A stretch of DNA of 28,347 bases. Origin: Desulfovibrio sp. Its GTDB lineage: Bacteria > Desulfobacterota > Desulfovibrionia > Desulfovibrionales > Desulfovibrionaceae. The DNA is taken from assembly GCA_031270875.1 (NCBI GenBank), contig JAISXC010000096.1, forward strand, positions 1 to 28,347, given 5' to 3'. The notes beneath the pieces are model-generated. The model searched no databases, was not told the origin of the DNA, and saw only the letters and a list, made by a program, of their open reading frames with translations. Shown one piece after another: positions 1 to 7,682 of this stretch; positions within the stretch are counted from its first letter, which is position 1; every line of letters starts with the position of its first letter. Made by a program: the position numbers and the translations under genes.

Positions 1-946
1 CGTTCTTTTTGAGTCGCAGGATTTTCTCCACGCTCTGACGGGTGGTTGCCAATATGCCTTCTCTGGTGAGCTCGCACATGGCGATAAGGGAACCCTGCGG
101 AACGGGACCGCCGCACAGAACACTGCCGTCTTCCAGAACGGAAGAAATGCCCAGAGCCACAGGAGTGGAGCCGTCCCTGTAATCCACGATGAAGGGCAAT
201 GTCGCGCTGGCTTCCGGCCGCACTGTCATGCCGATGCTTTCAAAAAACTGCAGTACCGGCACGTCGTTTACAGTGCGCAGAATGCAATTCTCCGAAGAGG
301 TGATGATTGCCCTCTTTTCATAAAATATGTCTTTCTCGGGAATGGAAGCGACGATAAACTCCGGCGTTACGGGGCCGTGCACCAGGATCATGCCCAGAAC
401 CTTTTCCTGGGCCCGCCCTTCAAGTATGGTGCAGCAGGGACCATTGTACACGTCCAGACTCACCGTCACGCCGCCCCAAATGGGAATGCCGCCGGCAATC
501 GCGTCCAGTGACGCGGTGAGCTCCGTGCCGCTGATATCGGGAGTGTAGGGCATGAAGGCCAATATGCAGGCGGGGTCTCCGGGCAGCCCGGCGCGCGCCC
601 GATTGTACGCCGCGGCGATTTTTTCCCTGTAATCGCCGGAAGACAGGGGATCGGTGACGACCGTCTCAAAAAGGACATCATCGCTTGTCAGCACGGCAAG
701 ACTGAGATTGTACATGCCGAGGTTCTTGTTGTCGGAGCTTGCCATGGTGGTCATGCCGAGCACGCTGAAGGGAAGAGCCTTGTCCAGGGCGCTGACGACG
801 CCTGTCTCAATAAAATCCATGCAGCAGTACAAAATGCCGACAGAATTTTTCTTCAGTGATTTGAGCGGAAACTGATCAAGAATTTCTTTTACCGCGTCAT
901 CGACCTCGTCAATTTCCGCAGTCGAGGCAGTGTACATTTCAATCAT
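1..946 (-). CDS. FIST-domain sensory protein, 3' part missing
   Basis: An open frame runs on the minus strand from ATG 946-944 to the window edge without a stop (315 codons visible), so the C-terminal part lies outside. A GGAGG ribosome site sits just upstream of the ATG. The protein looks like a FIST_N domain (a VLGMTT stretch followed by DNKNLGMYNLSLAVL around residues 63-88) followed by the start of FIST_C (FYEKRAII... then VNDVPVLQYFE). FIST proteins are ligand-sensing modules, proposed to bind small molecules such as amino acids, and are often fused to or encoded beside signalling output domains. No signal peptide or membrane segment is visible in this part, so it is probably cytoplasmic. 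Whether a kinase, GGDEF or chemotaxis domain follows cannot be seen. The family call rests on motif memory without a profile search. Confidence 0.65.
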   Translation of the reverse strand, partial: MIEMYTASTAEIDEVDDAVKEILDQFPLKSLKKNSVGILYCCMDFIETGVVSALDKALPFSVLGMTTMASSDNKNLGMYNLSLAVLTSDDVLFETVVTDPLSSGDYREKIAAAYNRARAGLPGDPACILAFMPYTPDISGTELTASLDAIAGGIPIWGGVTVSLDVYNGPCCTILEGRAQEKVLGMILVHGPVTPEFIVASIPEKDIFYEKRAIITSSENCILRTVNDVPVLQFFESIGMTVRPEASATLPFIVDYRDGSTPVALGISSVLEDGSVLCGGPVPQGSLIAMCELTREGILATTRQSVEKILRLKKN

Positions 947-1071
947 CACAGGCCTCCGTCATGGTTGATTCAAGCGGATTGCGGAGAGAAAACACGGCCC
1001 GCTTCCACGCGCCGTTCAGCCGGTAATCGGCACAATAAAATTATGTCAAAACTATGCGCAGCGCAAGACAA

Positions 1072-2037
1072 TTATTTTTCCCTTTCGCGCACGTAAACGC
1101 ATATATCGCGCAACAGGGAGAGTTCGGCGGCTTCGGGCATGCCGGTCAGCGCCGCGAGGGCGGAATGCAGATAACATTGCGCTTCATTGCGGGTTTGCGC
1201 GTCATAGCCTGTCTTCCTGATGCGGCGGGCAATGGCCGCGGCGTCGTTTTCAGTCAGGAGGCCGCCGGCGAAGGCGGCGTCAAAAGCGGCGCGTTCCTCA
1301 TCCGCAAGAGATTGCCTGTACAGGCGCAGCGGAGGAGTAAACTTGCCTTCGCGCGCGTCGCCGCCCGTCGGCTTGCCGGTAATTTCCTCCGGCGCGAAAT
1401 CCAGGGCGTCGTCCACCAGTTGAAAGGCCATGCCCAGATTTTCTCCATACGCGGCGGCCGCCTGGACTCCCGCCGGGTCGGCGCCGGCGGCGAGGGCCCC
1501 CATTTCGCACGCGGCGCGGATGAGCCAGGCTGTTTTACCGCGCACCATGTCTTCATATTCCCGCCGGGAGACGTCCGTGCGCCCCTTTGCGGCGATTTCC
1601 AGAATTTCCCCGGCGGCGGCGCTGCTGGTGGCTTCGGAAAAGCAGCGCGTCATGCGCGTGTCGCCAAAGGATGCCACAATGGCGTTGGCGTGGGAAAGGA
1701 GCGCGTCCCCGCCCAAAATAACGGCGGGCACGTCAAAAACGGTGTGGGCCGCGGCCTTGCCGCGGCGGCTCCGGGCGTTGTCCAGCACGTCGTCATGGAG
1801 CAGTGTGGCGGCGTGCAGCAGCTCCAGAGTTATGGCAAGGCGGTGACTGTCCGTCTCCGCAGGGCCGAGCAGGCGCGCAAAAAGCAGGGTCAGAAAAGGA
1901 CGCAGGCGCTTTCCGCCGGCGTCCAGTATATGCCGGGCTATGGGCCGCACGGGAGCGGGCAGTTCTTCCACCGCAACGGCCAGAGCCGCGTCAATGCGCG
2001 GCAGTTCCGTCGCAAAAGCCGCCTTGAGTTTTTTCAT
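1072..2037 (-). CDS. Polyprenyl diphosphate synthase (trans-type)
   Basis: This 321-residue protein condenses isopentenyl diphosphate units onto an allylic primer to make a long-chain polyprenyl diphosphate. Diagnostic motifs are GGKRLRP at residues 41-47, the first aspartate-rich motif HDDVLD at 81-86, the second one LVDDALDF at 207-214, and the following GKPTGGDAREGK (magnesium and diphosphate binding). Its start codon overlaps the stop of the futalosine hydrolase gene by 4 bp (ATGA), so the two are probably translationally coupled. Beside mqnB and ubiE/menG, the likely product is the menaquinone side-chain precursor. Chain length (hexa-, hepta- or octaprenyl) cannot be read from sequence alone. 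It is the last gene of the operon; 125 bp separate it from the FIST gene. Confidence 0.9.
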   Translation of the reverse strand: MKKLKAAFATELPRIDAALAVAVEELPAPVRPIARHILDAGGKRLRPFLTLLFARLLGPAETDSHRLAITLELLHAATLLHDDVLDNARSRRGKAAAHTVFDVPAVILGGDALLSHANAIVASFGDTRMTRCFSEATSSAAAGEILEIAAKGRTDVSRREYEDMVRGKTAWLIRAACEMGALAAGADPAGVQAAAAYGENLGMAFQLVDDALDFAPEEITGKPTGGDAREGKFTPPLRLYRQSLADEERAAFDAAFAGGLLTENDAAAIARRIRKTGYDAQTRNEAQCYLHSALAALTGMPEAAELSLLRDICVYVREREK

Positions 2038-2747
2038 GGCGATTCAAGTACCGGCAATACTTGAGCAAGACGCCGCAGAGCGCCGGGAAAATCCTTTTCC
2101 TCTCTGGCGCGCGGACCGACTTTGTTGGACACCGCGCGTATCTCCATGCAGGGGACGCCGTGGCGCGCGCAGGCATACACCACGGCAAAGCCTTCCATAT
2201 TTTCCAGGTCGGCTCCGTAACGTCGCGAGAGATCGCCCGCCCGCGCGAGCGAAGCGCTCACGCCCGCCACAGTCAGGGAGAGGACCTCCGCCAGAACGCC
2301 GCTTTTTGGGGAAAACCCGACAGCCTCCGGAGCCGCAAGGGGTAGCCGGTCGTACACGTCTCCGCCGTCATGCGCGGCGCGCCGCCAGAGGGGGAAACTG
2401 AAGGCCCGCGCCGTCACGCTTGTGCCGTCGTGCAGTCCGTATTCCGGCCAGATTTCTTCCCTTACCAGGCAAAGGCTGCGCAGGGGCAGCCGCGCGAGAT
2501 CAAAAGCGCCCGCGAGACCGGCCAGCAGTACGGCTGTAACGGGCGTTCCCGCGCTTCTTGCGCCGACAAGGGCCTCGCCCATGGCCAGAGCGGCGTTGAC
2601 GGGGCCCACGCCGACAACGCAGGCAAGGGCCGGTCCCTGTTTCAGACGCGCGGGGATGAGGCGCGCCTCCGGCGCGTCTTCCGGCGCGATGCCCGGCAGC
2701 AGGGCCGCGAGTTCCTCGGCCGTGGGCGCGCAAATCAGCAGGGGCAT
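2034..2747 (-). CDS. mqnB: Futalosine hydrolase (MqnB)
   Basis: A 237-residue nucleosidase of the MTA/SAH nucleosidase-like fold that cleaves futalosine to dehypoxanthinyl futalosine and hypoxanthine in the alternative menaquinone pathway. Family features are VGVGPVNAAL near residue 50, the LLAGLAGAFD stretch, the ligand-binding ENMEGFAVVYA segment, and EIRAVSNKVGPR near the C terminus. The length is normal for the family. The start ATG overlaps the stop of the upstream sugar dehydrogenase by one base (TGATG) and the downstream prenyl synthase by 4 bp. The presence of mqnB implies that this organism makes menaquinone by the futalosine route; mqnA, mqnC and mqnD are not in the window. Other MTA/SAH nucleosidases are the main alternative, made unlikely by the neighbours. 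Confidence 0.87.
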   Translation of the reverse strand: MPLLICAPTAEELAALLPGIAPEDAPEARLIPARLKQGPALACVVGVGPVNAALAMGEALVGARSAGTPVTAVLLAGLAGAFDLARLPLRSLCLVREEIWPEYGLHDGTSVTARAFSFPLWRRAAHDGGDVYDRLPLAAPEAVGFSPKSGVLAEVLSLTVAGVSASLARAGDLSRRYGADLENMEGFAVVYACARHGVPCMEIRAVSNKVGPRAREEKDFPGALRRLAQVLPVLESP

Positions 2748-4060
2748 CAGAGTCTCCAGTAATCAAAGCCGGCGGCCCGCATGGCGGCGGGATCAAAAAA
2801 GGCTCTCACATCCAGCAGCACCGCGTTGACGGGGTCGGCAAACAGGCTTTTGAGCCGCGCCGGCCCGAGGGTGGAGTATTCCCTGTGGGGCACGGCCAGG
2901 ATCAGGGCGTCAAGACCGCGCAGTTGCGCGAGCGGCAGGAGTTCCTGACCGTATTCGGCAAGAGCTTCCCGCGGATCGGCCTGCCCGTCGCTCACGAGCA
3001 CGGTGACGCCGTAGTCCTCCAGCTCGCGCACCACGTCCACCACGCGCGTGTTGCGCAGATCCGGCACATTTTCCTTGAACGTGAAGCCCAGAATTCCCAC
3101 CCGCGCCCCGCTGACCACGCGGCCGGCCCTGATGAGGCGCTTGACGGCGCATTCGGCCACGTATTTTCCCATGCCGTCATTGATGCGTCTGCCGGCCAGA
3201 ATCACTTCAGGATGCAGACCGAGTTCTTCCGCCTTGAAGGTCAGGTAATAGGGGTCAACGCCGATGCAGTGCCCCCCCACAAGGCCGGGCCGGAAAGGCA
3301 GAAAGTTCCACTTGCTGCCGGCGGCGTCCAGCACCTCGATGGTGTCAATGCCCATGCGGCCGAAAAGCACGGCAAGTTCATTCATCAAGGCGATATTCAG
3401 GTCGCGCTGGGTATTCTCAATAACCTTGGCGGCTTCGGCAACTTTTATGGAAGACGCGCGGTGTATGCCCGCCGCGACCACTGTGCCGTAAAGACGCTCC
3501 AGCAGATCGGCCGTGGCCTTGTCAGAACCGGAGACAATTTTGGTGATGGTTTGCAGGGTGTGGACCTTGTCGCCGGGGTTTATGCGCTCCGGGGAGTAGC
3601 CCACGGTGAACCCTTCCCCCAGGCGCAGGCCGGACTCCCGTTCCAGCAGCGGCACGCAGACTTCCTCTGTCAGACCGGGATAAACGGTGGACTCGTACAC
3701 CACAACAGCGCCTCCGGAAAGATTTTTTCCCACGGTTATGCTCGCGCCCACCACGGGCCGCAGATCCGGCGAGCGGTGGTCGTCAATCGGCGTGGGCACG
3801 GCGACAATGATGACGCCGGCCTGCCTGAGCAGGACAGGGTCGGAGGTATAGGTCACTCTGGCCGAAGCGAGCTCCTCGGGGCTGACTTCCCGCGTGCTGT
3901 CCCGCGCATTCCGCAGTTGCGCGACGCGGGTTTCGCTGATGTCGAAACCGATGACATCAACATGCCGCGAAAGAGCCACCGCCAGCGGCAGCCCCACATA
4001 GCCGAGGCCGGCAACGGCCAGGGGAACCCGTCGTTCAAGCAAATCTTCAAAGCGTACCAT
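2747..4060 (-). CDS. UDP-sugar 6-dehydrogenase (TviB/WbpA type)
   Basis: A 437-residue NAD-dependent nucleotide-sugar dehydrogenase that oxidises the C6 hydroxyl of a UDP-sugar to a carboxylate, giving a uronic acid for capsule, LPS or exopolysaccharide. The Rossmann motif is GLGYVGLP at residues 19-26. The catalytic cysteine is Cys265 in GGHCIGVDPYY (263-272), preceded by KWNFLPFRPG, a pattern I associate with UDP-N-acetylhexosamine dehydrogenases such as TviB and WbpA rather than UDP-glucose dehydrogenase. The substrate is therefore probably UDP-GlcNAc or UDP-GalNAc, but this is inference. The gene overlaps ubiE/menG by 14 bp and mqnB by 1 bp, so it is embedded in a menaquinone operon with no visible glycan gene next to it, which is unexpected. 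Confidence 0.88.
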   Translation of the reverse strand: MVRFEDLLERRVPLAVAGLGYVGLPLAVALSRHVDVIGFDISETRVAQLRNARDSTREVSPEELASARVTYTSDPVLLRQAGVIIVAVPTPIDDHRSPDLRPVVGASITVGKNLSGGAVVVYESTVYPGLTEEVCVPLLERESGLRLGEGFTVGYSPERINPGDKVHTLQTITKIVSGSDKATADLLERLYGTVVAAGIHRASSIKVAEAAKVIENTQRDLNIALMNELAVLFGRMGIDTIEVLDAAGSKWNFLPFRPGLVGGHCIGVDPYYLTFKAEELGLHPEVILAGRRINDGMGKYVAECAVKRLIRAGRVVSGARVGILGFTFKENVPDLRNTRVVDVVRELEDYGVTVLVSDGQADPREALAEYGQELLPLAQLRGLDALILAVPHREYSTLGPARLKSLFADPVNAVLLDVRAFFDPAAMRAAGFDYWRL

Positions 4061-4808
4061 ATTGCGTTATTCCGGATAGTTTGTTTGCGGCGCGCCCGGC
4101 GGACCATCCCGCTTTTTCCGCCACGTGCAGGCAGACAACGCCGGAAGTGAGCTTTTGATGCCAGACGCGGGCAAAGCCCGCCTCCAGAAGCTCCCTCTCC
4201 AGTTCCCTCGCCGTGGGAAAAGCGCGGATGCTTTCCGCCAGGTAGCTGTAAGCGGCCCTGTCTCTGGAAATCATGCGCCCGATGCGGGGCAGGATGGCCT
4301 CCAGATAAAAATTGTACTTTCCTCCCCAGATGCGCTCGCGTCCGGAACCGAATTCCAGAATGCAGGCCCGTCCTCCGGGCTTGAGCGCGCGCAGCATTTC
4401 CGCGTAGGCGGCGTGGCGCGGCAGAATATTGCGTATGCCGAAAGCCATGGTGAGGCAGTCGGCGAAATCGGTCCTCACAGGCAGGCGTTTCGCATCGGCG
4501 ATGACGGGCAGCACACTCCGGATGTTTTCCCTGCGGAGTTTGCGGCGGCCACGCGCCAGCATGGCCGGACAGAAGTCAACGGCGGCGACGACGACTTCCG
4601 GTTGCAGGCGGCGCATGATCAGGGAAACGTCCAGAGTTCCGGCGGCCAGATCCAGAGCCGTCGTCCCGCCTTTTTCAAGAGCCCTTCGGGCCAAAACAAC
4701 ACGCCAATGCCTGTCAAGGCCAAGGCTCAGAAGATGGTTGAGCGGATCGTAGAATCGCGCGATGCGGCTGAACATGCCGGCAACGGCGCTGTCGTGCGTG
4801 GCCGCCAC
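4047..4808 (-). CDS. ubiE: Demethylmenaquinone C-methyltransferase (UbiE/MenG)
   Basis: A 253-residue SAM-dependent methyltransferase, predicted to methylate demethylmenaquinone in the last step of menaquinone synthesis. The family N-terminal segment MFSRIARFYDPLNHLLSLG is present, followed by the SAM-binding motif LDLAAGTLDVS, the acidic VDFCPAML, and the signature pair GIRNILPR and LKPGGRACILEF. The start is a GTG at 4808-4806, two bases after the TAA of the upstream small gene; it gives the usual short N-terminal lead before the conserved core. The 3' end overlaps the sugar dehydrogenase by 14 bp. The C terminus carries about 25 residues past the usual end of the family. With mqnB in the same operon, menaquinone rather than ubiquinone is the likely substrate. 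Confidence 0.88.
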   Translation of the reverse strand: MAATHDSAVAGMFSRIARFYDPLNHLLSLGLDRHWRVVLARRALEKGGTTALDLAAGTLDVSLIMRRLQPEVVVAAVDFCPAMLARGRRKLRRENIRSVLPVIADAKRLPVRTDFADCLTMAFGIRNILPRHAAYAEMLRALKPGGRACILEFGSGRERIWGGKYNFYLEAILPRIGRMISRDRAAYSYLAESIRAFPTARELERELLEAGFARVWHQKLTSGVVCLHVAEKAGWSAGRAANKLSGITQYGTL

Positions 4809-4810
4809 CC

Positions 4811-4990
4811 TTATGCCTTGCCTTTGCGCTTTTCCTCGCCCGTCTCGCCGTGAGGGACAGCTTTGCTGACAACTTTGTATATCATCGGGAAGATTTCAGC
4901 AAAGTTGTTGGGTGAAATGGTGCGGGTTTCAATAAATTTGGCGGTCAATTCCTTGGCGACCTGAAGAATTTCCTTTTGCGCCTTGTCCAT
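4811..4990 (-). CDS. Small helical protein, function unknown
   Basis: A 59-residue protein starting at ATG 4990-4988. The frame extends upstream to 5086, but GGAG five bases before ATG 4990 and the non-conserved look of the upstream residues favour the inner start. The sequence is rich in alternating hydrophobic and charged residues (EILQVAKELTAKFIE, then ISPNNFAEIFPMIYKVVSKAV), suggesting two or three amphipathic helices and a soluble protein, with a short basic tail. It lies two bases before the GTG of ubiE/menG and is probably the first gene of that operon. The helical pattern faintly recalls the N-terminal part of Ros/MucR-type regulators, but no zinc finger is present and I do not assign a function. 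Confidence 0.7.
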   Translation of the reverse strand: MDKAQKEILQVAKELTAKFIETRTISPNNFAEIFPMIYKVVSKAVPHGETGEEKRKGKA

Positions 4991-5056
4991 GCCTGCTCCG
5001 GCTTTTTTTCGCGTCGACGCCGGCGCGGAAATAAGCTGTAAAATCCCTGAATTAAA

Positions 5057-5108
5057 ACCCGTCCGTAGGGGAATGGCCAGACCCACAGCGGGTGAAAGCC
5101 GGACGGGT
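5057..5108 (-). terminator. Terminator-like inverted repeat in the menaquinone operon leader
   Basis: The arms ACCCGTCCG (5057-5065) and CGGACGGGT (5100-5108) are perfect complements over 9 bp, with a 34-nt loop that contains a second 4-bp ACCC/GGGT pair. Read on the minus strand, the 3' arm is followed by TTTAATT, giving four Ts in a row and so resembling an intrinsic terminator or attenuator about 70 nt upstream of the small gene's start at 4990. The long loop is unusual for a plain terminator and could be a regulatory leader structure. It matches no riboswitch class I recognise. Confidence 0.35.
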
Positions 5109-5221
5109 AAAAGAACGGAAACGGCCGGCCCCCGCTCTTTTTTACGCTATTTTAGCCGACAAGGCGGGAATTGTAAAGTTCGCTTTCGCGACAAGGCACG
5201 GGAATTGCCGTCAGGAAGTTC

Positions 5222-5250
5222 TTGCAAGAACAGCGTATTCTAGATATAAT
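5222..5250 (+). promoter_or_regulatory. Sigma70-type promoter for the lipoprotein/TPR genes
   Basis: A perfect -10 box TATAAT (5245-5250) stands 17 bp after TTGCAA (5222-5227, four of six matches to the -35 consensus). Transcription would begin near 5257, leaving a leader of about 50 nt before the ATG at 5306. Confidence 0.6.
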
Positions 5251-5305
5251 CAAGAGAATCGTCAGACTTTTTTCCGCATCCGCTTTAACCCCGCGAGAGG
5301 TCATC

Positions 5306-5896
5306 ATGAATCATACCCGTCTTGCTCTGCCGCTCCCGCTGATTTTTGCCCTGTTCCTCGCGGCGTGCGGGCCGAGCAACAATGTGCGTCTGCTGCCGCA
5401 GCCGCCGCTGGACGCGGCGGTTCTGCCCGCGCCCAATGCGCCGAGCATAAGCGTTGTCACCTTTGCCGACAACCGCTCCGACCGTACAAGCCTCGGCGTG
5501 CGCCGGGACAACAGCGCCTTTGTCACCAGCGACAATACAGCGGACTGGGTAAGCCGCGCCCTTGCGGACGAGCTTGGGCGTAACGGCATGCAGATTTCCT
5601 ATGCCACCACCTTCAAGCAGGCGCGCAACGGCAACCCGGATTACATGGTCACAGGCGAATTGAACACCCTTTGGCTCAAGGAAGTTTCAGCCACGGAACT
5701 CTCCACGGAATTGCGCGTCACATACTTTCTTGCCAACCGTCAGAAACGCATCCTGAAGGATTCCTTCAACTCAGCCCAGTCGCGGACAGGTTTGCCCACA
5801 AGTTCGGCCGCTGAAAATCTGCTGCTGGACACTCTGCGGGATCTCGTCAAACCTGTGGCGCGCAAAATCGTGCAAAGCGTTGAAGGCAAAAAATAA
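5306..5896 (+). CDS. Predicted lipoprotein (YajG-like)
   Basis: A 196-residue protein with a lipoprotein signal: a hydrophobic stretch followed by the lipobox LAAC, with Cys21 as the lipidation site. ATG 5306 was chosen over an in-frame ATG at 5222 because it begins directly at the signal peptide, has GAGAGG upstream, and lies after the promoter whose -35 box covers 5222. The mature part has an ISVVTFADNRSDRTSLG segment and a C-terminal helical region, resembling YajG-type or transporter-auxiliary lipoproteins that anchor in the membrane facing the periplasm. The next gene begins 17 bp before its stop codon, so the pair is probably cotranscribed. Family assignment is tentative; the lipoprotein nature is well supported. 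Confidence 0.72.
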   Translation: MNHTRLALPLPLIFALFLAACGPSNNVRLLPQPPLDAAVLPAPNAPSISVVTFADNRSDRTSLGVRRDNSAFVTSDNTADWVSRALADELGRNGMQISYATTFKQARNGNPDYMVTGELNTLWLKEVSATELSTELRVTYFLANRQKRILKDSFNSAQSRTGLPTSSAAENLLLDTLRDLVKPVARKIVQSVEGKK

Positions 5897-6947
5897 AAAT
5901 TTCCCCTGCCTTGTCCTGGGCGTGTTCTTTGCCGGCGCCGTGGGCGCGTACTGCGGCGAAGCGCCGGATGTCCCGCGCGATGCGGGGACTGACGCCGCAG
6001 TTTTTATGGCGGCTGAGCGGCTGGCGGAATCCCCGCATACCCCCCCGGCGGCCGCGTACGCCAGCGCGCGCGCGACCGCCTGGCTCAGAGCCGTGGATAA
6101 GGCGGCTGAACAACTGCCTGTCCGGCGCGACCTCCGTTTTGTTTCCCTTGCCCGTGAGGACAGGCAAGCCTTGGCAGCTCACATATATGCGGCTTCGGTG
6201 CAGCCGTCTGAACCGCAGACGGCCCTGCCTCATGTCGTCGTTGTCCTTCAACCGCGTCTGACCCTGCAGGAAGATACGGCCTTTGCCCTGCGCAGCCCCG
6301 AACTTTTGCGATTCTGGCGCGCGGTGCTCGGGGAAATCCGCGCAGTCCTGGAAAAGACGCCGGGCGGCGGCGTGGCGACAGGCGGAATTTCCGACGTCGA
6401 TCTCCCGTCCTCCTTGAGCCCGCAGCCGGAGAAAGTGGAAGCGGATTTTTCCGACACCCGGACTGACGTTCTCAATGGGCTCTGGCAGGTCAGGGGAACC
6501 ATCTCGCCAACGCGGGAAGGCATGTTCGTAAACGCCGACGCCCTTCCGCTTCTGGAAAAAGCGGTGAATCTCGCCCCGCAGAGCCCCGCGGCGCGTCTGG
6601 CGCTTGCTGAAGCCCAGTTGCAGCAGGGCTTGCCGGAACAATGCGTACATTCGTGCGGCGAGGCTCTGCGCCTGAAGCCGGACCTGCACCGCGCCCGCTA
6701 TGTTCGCGCCCTGGCCCTCATGCGCCTGCGCCAGTTCGCCCTGGCCGAGGGGGATCTCAATGCTCTCATGACTACGGGCATTTCGGCGGAAGTGGCGGAA
6801 ATGGCGAACCGTTTGCGGACACGGGGAGCAGTGCGTCTTTTGCGTGGCGACTACGGGGGGATGTGCGAGGATTTTGTCGCGGCCTGCGGTCTTGGGGACT
6901 GTGAGGGGCTTGCCGAGGCCCGTAGCCAGGGGCATTGTCGTAATTAG
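5880..6947 (+). CDS. Exported TPR-repeat protein
   Basis: A 355-residue protein starting at TTG 5880, inside the end of the upstream lipoprotein gene (17-bp overlap). The TTG gives MKAKNKNFP followed by a hydrophobic stretch ending in AGAVGAYCG, a typical signal peptide, which is why the rare start codon is accepted; there is no strong Shine-Dalgarno sequence, so translational coupling is likely. Residues of about 218-310 carry tetratricopeptide-like helices (LLEKAVNLAPQSPAARLALAEAQLQQG, then a similar unit ending LKPDLHRARYVRALALMRLRQ). Cysteines cluster near the C terminus. TPR proteins are scaffolds, here probably periplasmic and possibly acting with the lipoprotein made just before it. 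No enzymatic motif is seen. Confidence 0.7.
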   Translation: MKAKNKNFPCLVLGVFFAGAVGAYCGEAPDVPRDAGTDAAVFMAAERLAESPHTPPAAAYASARATAWLRAVDKAAEQLPVRRDLRFVSLAREDRQALAAHIYAASVQPSEPQTALPHVVVVLQPRLTLQEDTAFALRSPELLRFWRAVLGEIRAVLEKTPGGGVATGGISDVDLPSSLSPQPEKVEADFSDTRTDVLNGLWQVRGTISPTREGMFVNADALPLLEKAVNLAPQSPAARLALAEAQLQQGLPEQCVHSCGEALRLKPDLHRARYVRALALMRLRQFALAEGDLNALMTTGISAEVAEMANRLRTRGAVRLLRGDYGGMCEDFVAACGLGDCEGLAEARSQGHCRN

Positions 6948-6970
6948 AGCAATTCAAAGTGAAATTGTCT
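6947..6970 (+). repeat. Palindromic repeat, copy A (degenerate)
   Basis: The left arm GAGCAATTC (6947-6955), spacer AAAGT and right arm GAAATTGTCT form an imperfect hairpin. The first base is the last base of the TPR gene's stop codon. The same core occurs at 23046 (inverted) and 27957, so it belongs to a dispersed family. This copy lacks one T in its left arm. Confidence 0.6.
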
Positions 6971-6975
6971 GGCTG

Positions 6976-7004
6976 TTGATTGCGTCGCAAAGTCGTGATA
7001 GAAA
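6976..7004 (+). promoter_or_regulatory. Candidate promoter for the PEBP-like lipoprotein
   Basis: TTGATT (6976-6981, four of six consensus bases) and TAGAAA (6999-7004, four of six) are separated by 17 bp. Transcription would start near 7011, at the beginning of the 12-bp tandem repeat. Supported only by box matches and position. Confidence 0.35.
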
Positions 7005-7008
7005 ATGC

Positions 7009-7032
7009 CCTTCTAACTAACCTTCTAACTAA
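7009..7032 (+). repeat. Perfect 12-bp tandem duplication in a 5' leader
   Basis: CCTTCTAACTAA occurs twice without a gap (7009-7020 and 7021-7032), ending just before the AAGGAG ribosome site of the PEBP-like gene. It may be a simple slippage duplication. Confidence 0.85.
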
Positions 7033-7053
7033 ATTTATTGTAAGGAGCGAAGC

Positions 7054-7467
7054 ATGGCAAGACACATTTTACACCTCATCCTGGTAAGTTCATTATTAAT
7101 TATGGCTGGTTGCGCTGTGGCTAAAAAGGCCGATAATTTCCAGACGATGACGGTGAATTTTGAATGGCGGGGAAACGCCGGTTCTCTCTCCAGTCCCAAT
7201 CCGGAAATCCATGTGAGCAACGTGCCAGCGGGGACGGCTTTTTTGCAGGTACGTATGAAAGACCTGGACTACCCGCACAATCACGGAGGAGGCACAGTCG
7301 CCTATACCGGCAGCGGCGTCATTCCGGCAGGAGCTTTGAAATCGTATGACGGACCGCAACCGCCTCCGGGACAGACGCATACCTACGTATTCACCGTGAC
7401 GGCTCTAAATGCGGATAAATCCCTGGTACTGGGCGAAGGCAAGGCATCGCGCCGTTATCCGGAATAA
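7054..7467 (+). CDS. Small PEBP-like (YbhB/YbcL family) lipoprotein
   Basis: A 137-residue protein with AAGGAG seven bases before its ATG. It has a lipoprotein signal with lipobox IMAGC (Cys20). The mature part matches the phosphatidylethanolamine-binding-protein fold at two places: MKDLDYPHNHGGG (where the family has a DPDAP-like ligand-site segment) and YDGPQPPPGQTHTYVFTVTALN, corresponding to the conserved YxGPxPPxGxHxYxF motif. It is shorter than typical members (about 150-180 residues) and the DPDAP segment is modified, so ligand binding may differ. It probably sits in a membrane facing the periplasm. The gene stands alone between a palindromic repeat and a strong hairpin, and its AT-richer leader differs from its neighbours. 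Confidence 0.72.
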   Translation: MARHILHLILVSSLLIMAGCAVAKKADNFQTMTVNFEWRGNAGSLSSPNPEIHVSNVPAGTAFLQVRMKDLDYPHNHGGGTVAYTGSGVIPAGALKSYDGPQPPPGQTHTYVFTVTALNADKSLVLGEGKASRRYPE

Positions 7468-7488
7468 TCTCAAGAACAAAGTCACAAA

Positions 7489-7519
7489 GGCGTACAGGCA
7501 GTAACAATGCCTGTACGCC
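7489..7519 (+). terminator. Strong 12-bp hairpin after the PEBP-like gene
   Basis: GGCGTACAGGCA (7489-7500) and TGCCTGTACGCC (7508-7519) are perfect complements separated by GTAACAA. It lies 21 bp after the PEBP-like stop. No T-run follows, so it may be a processing or stability hairpin or a factor-dependent terminator. The rest of the gap to gltX shows no clear promoter. Confidence 0.5.
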
Positions 7520-7682
7520 CCAGTGCCTGATGACACCGCTTCCTTACAAAAAGCGAAGTCGTTAGATATGCCCTTCCGCCAATGGAACTAAACACCCCAG
7601 AGGCTGAAATTATCGACTGTCTTCGCGCAACAGAGTAAACAACAGCCAGGATTTACGCTCTCCCGCCACAGGAAGAAAACAT

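Larger units (their letters stand above)
4991..5305. other. Divergent intergenic region with leader hairpin and promoter
   Basis: This 315-bp gap separates the minus-strand menaquinone operon from the plus-strand lipoprotein genes. It holds a 9-bp perfect inverted repeat at 5057-5065 and 5100-5108, and a plus-strand promoter at 5222-5250. A minus-strand promoter must also lie here but I could not choose one. No coding frame in it looks real; the short frames that cross it lack ribosome sites. Confidence 0.6.

Noticed and set aside
2885..4150. 421-codon plus-strand open frame
   Set aside because: It is antisense to the sugar dehydrogenase, with no family motif; long antisense frames are common in GC-rich codon-biased DNA.
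5222..5305. Upstream in-frame start for the lipoprotein gene
   Set aside because: The ATG at 5222 coincides with the -35 box of a good promoter and would place 28 residues before the signal peptide.
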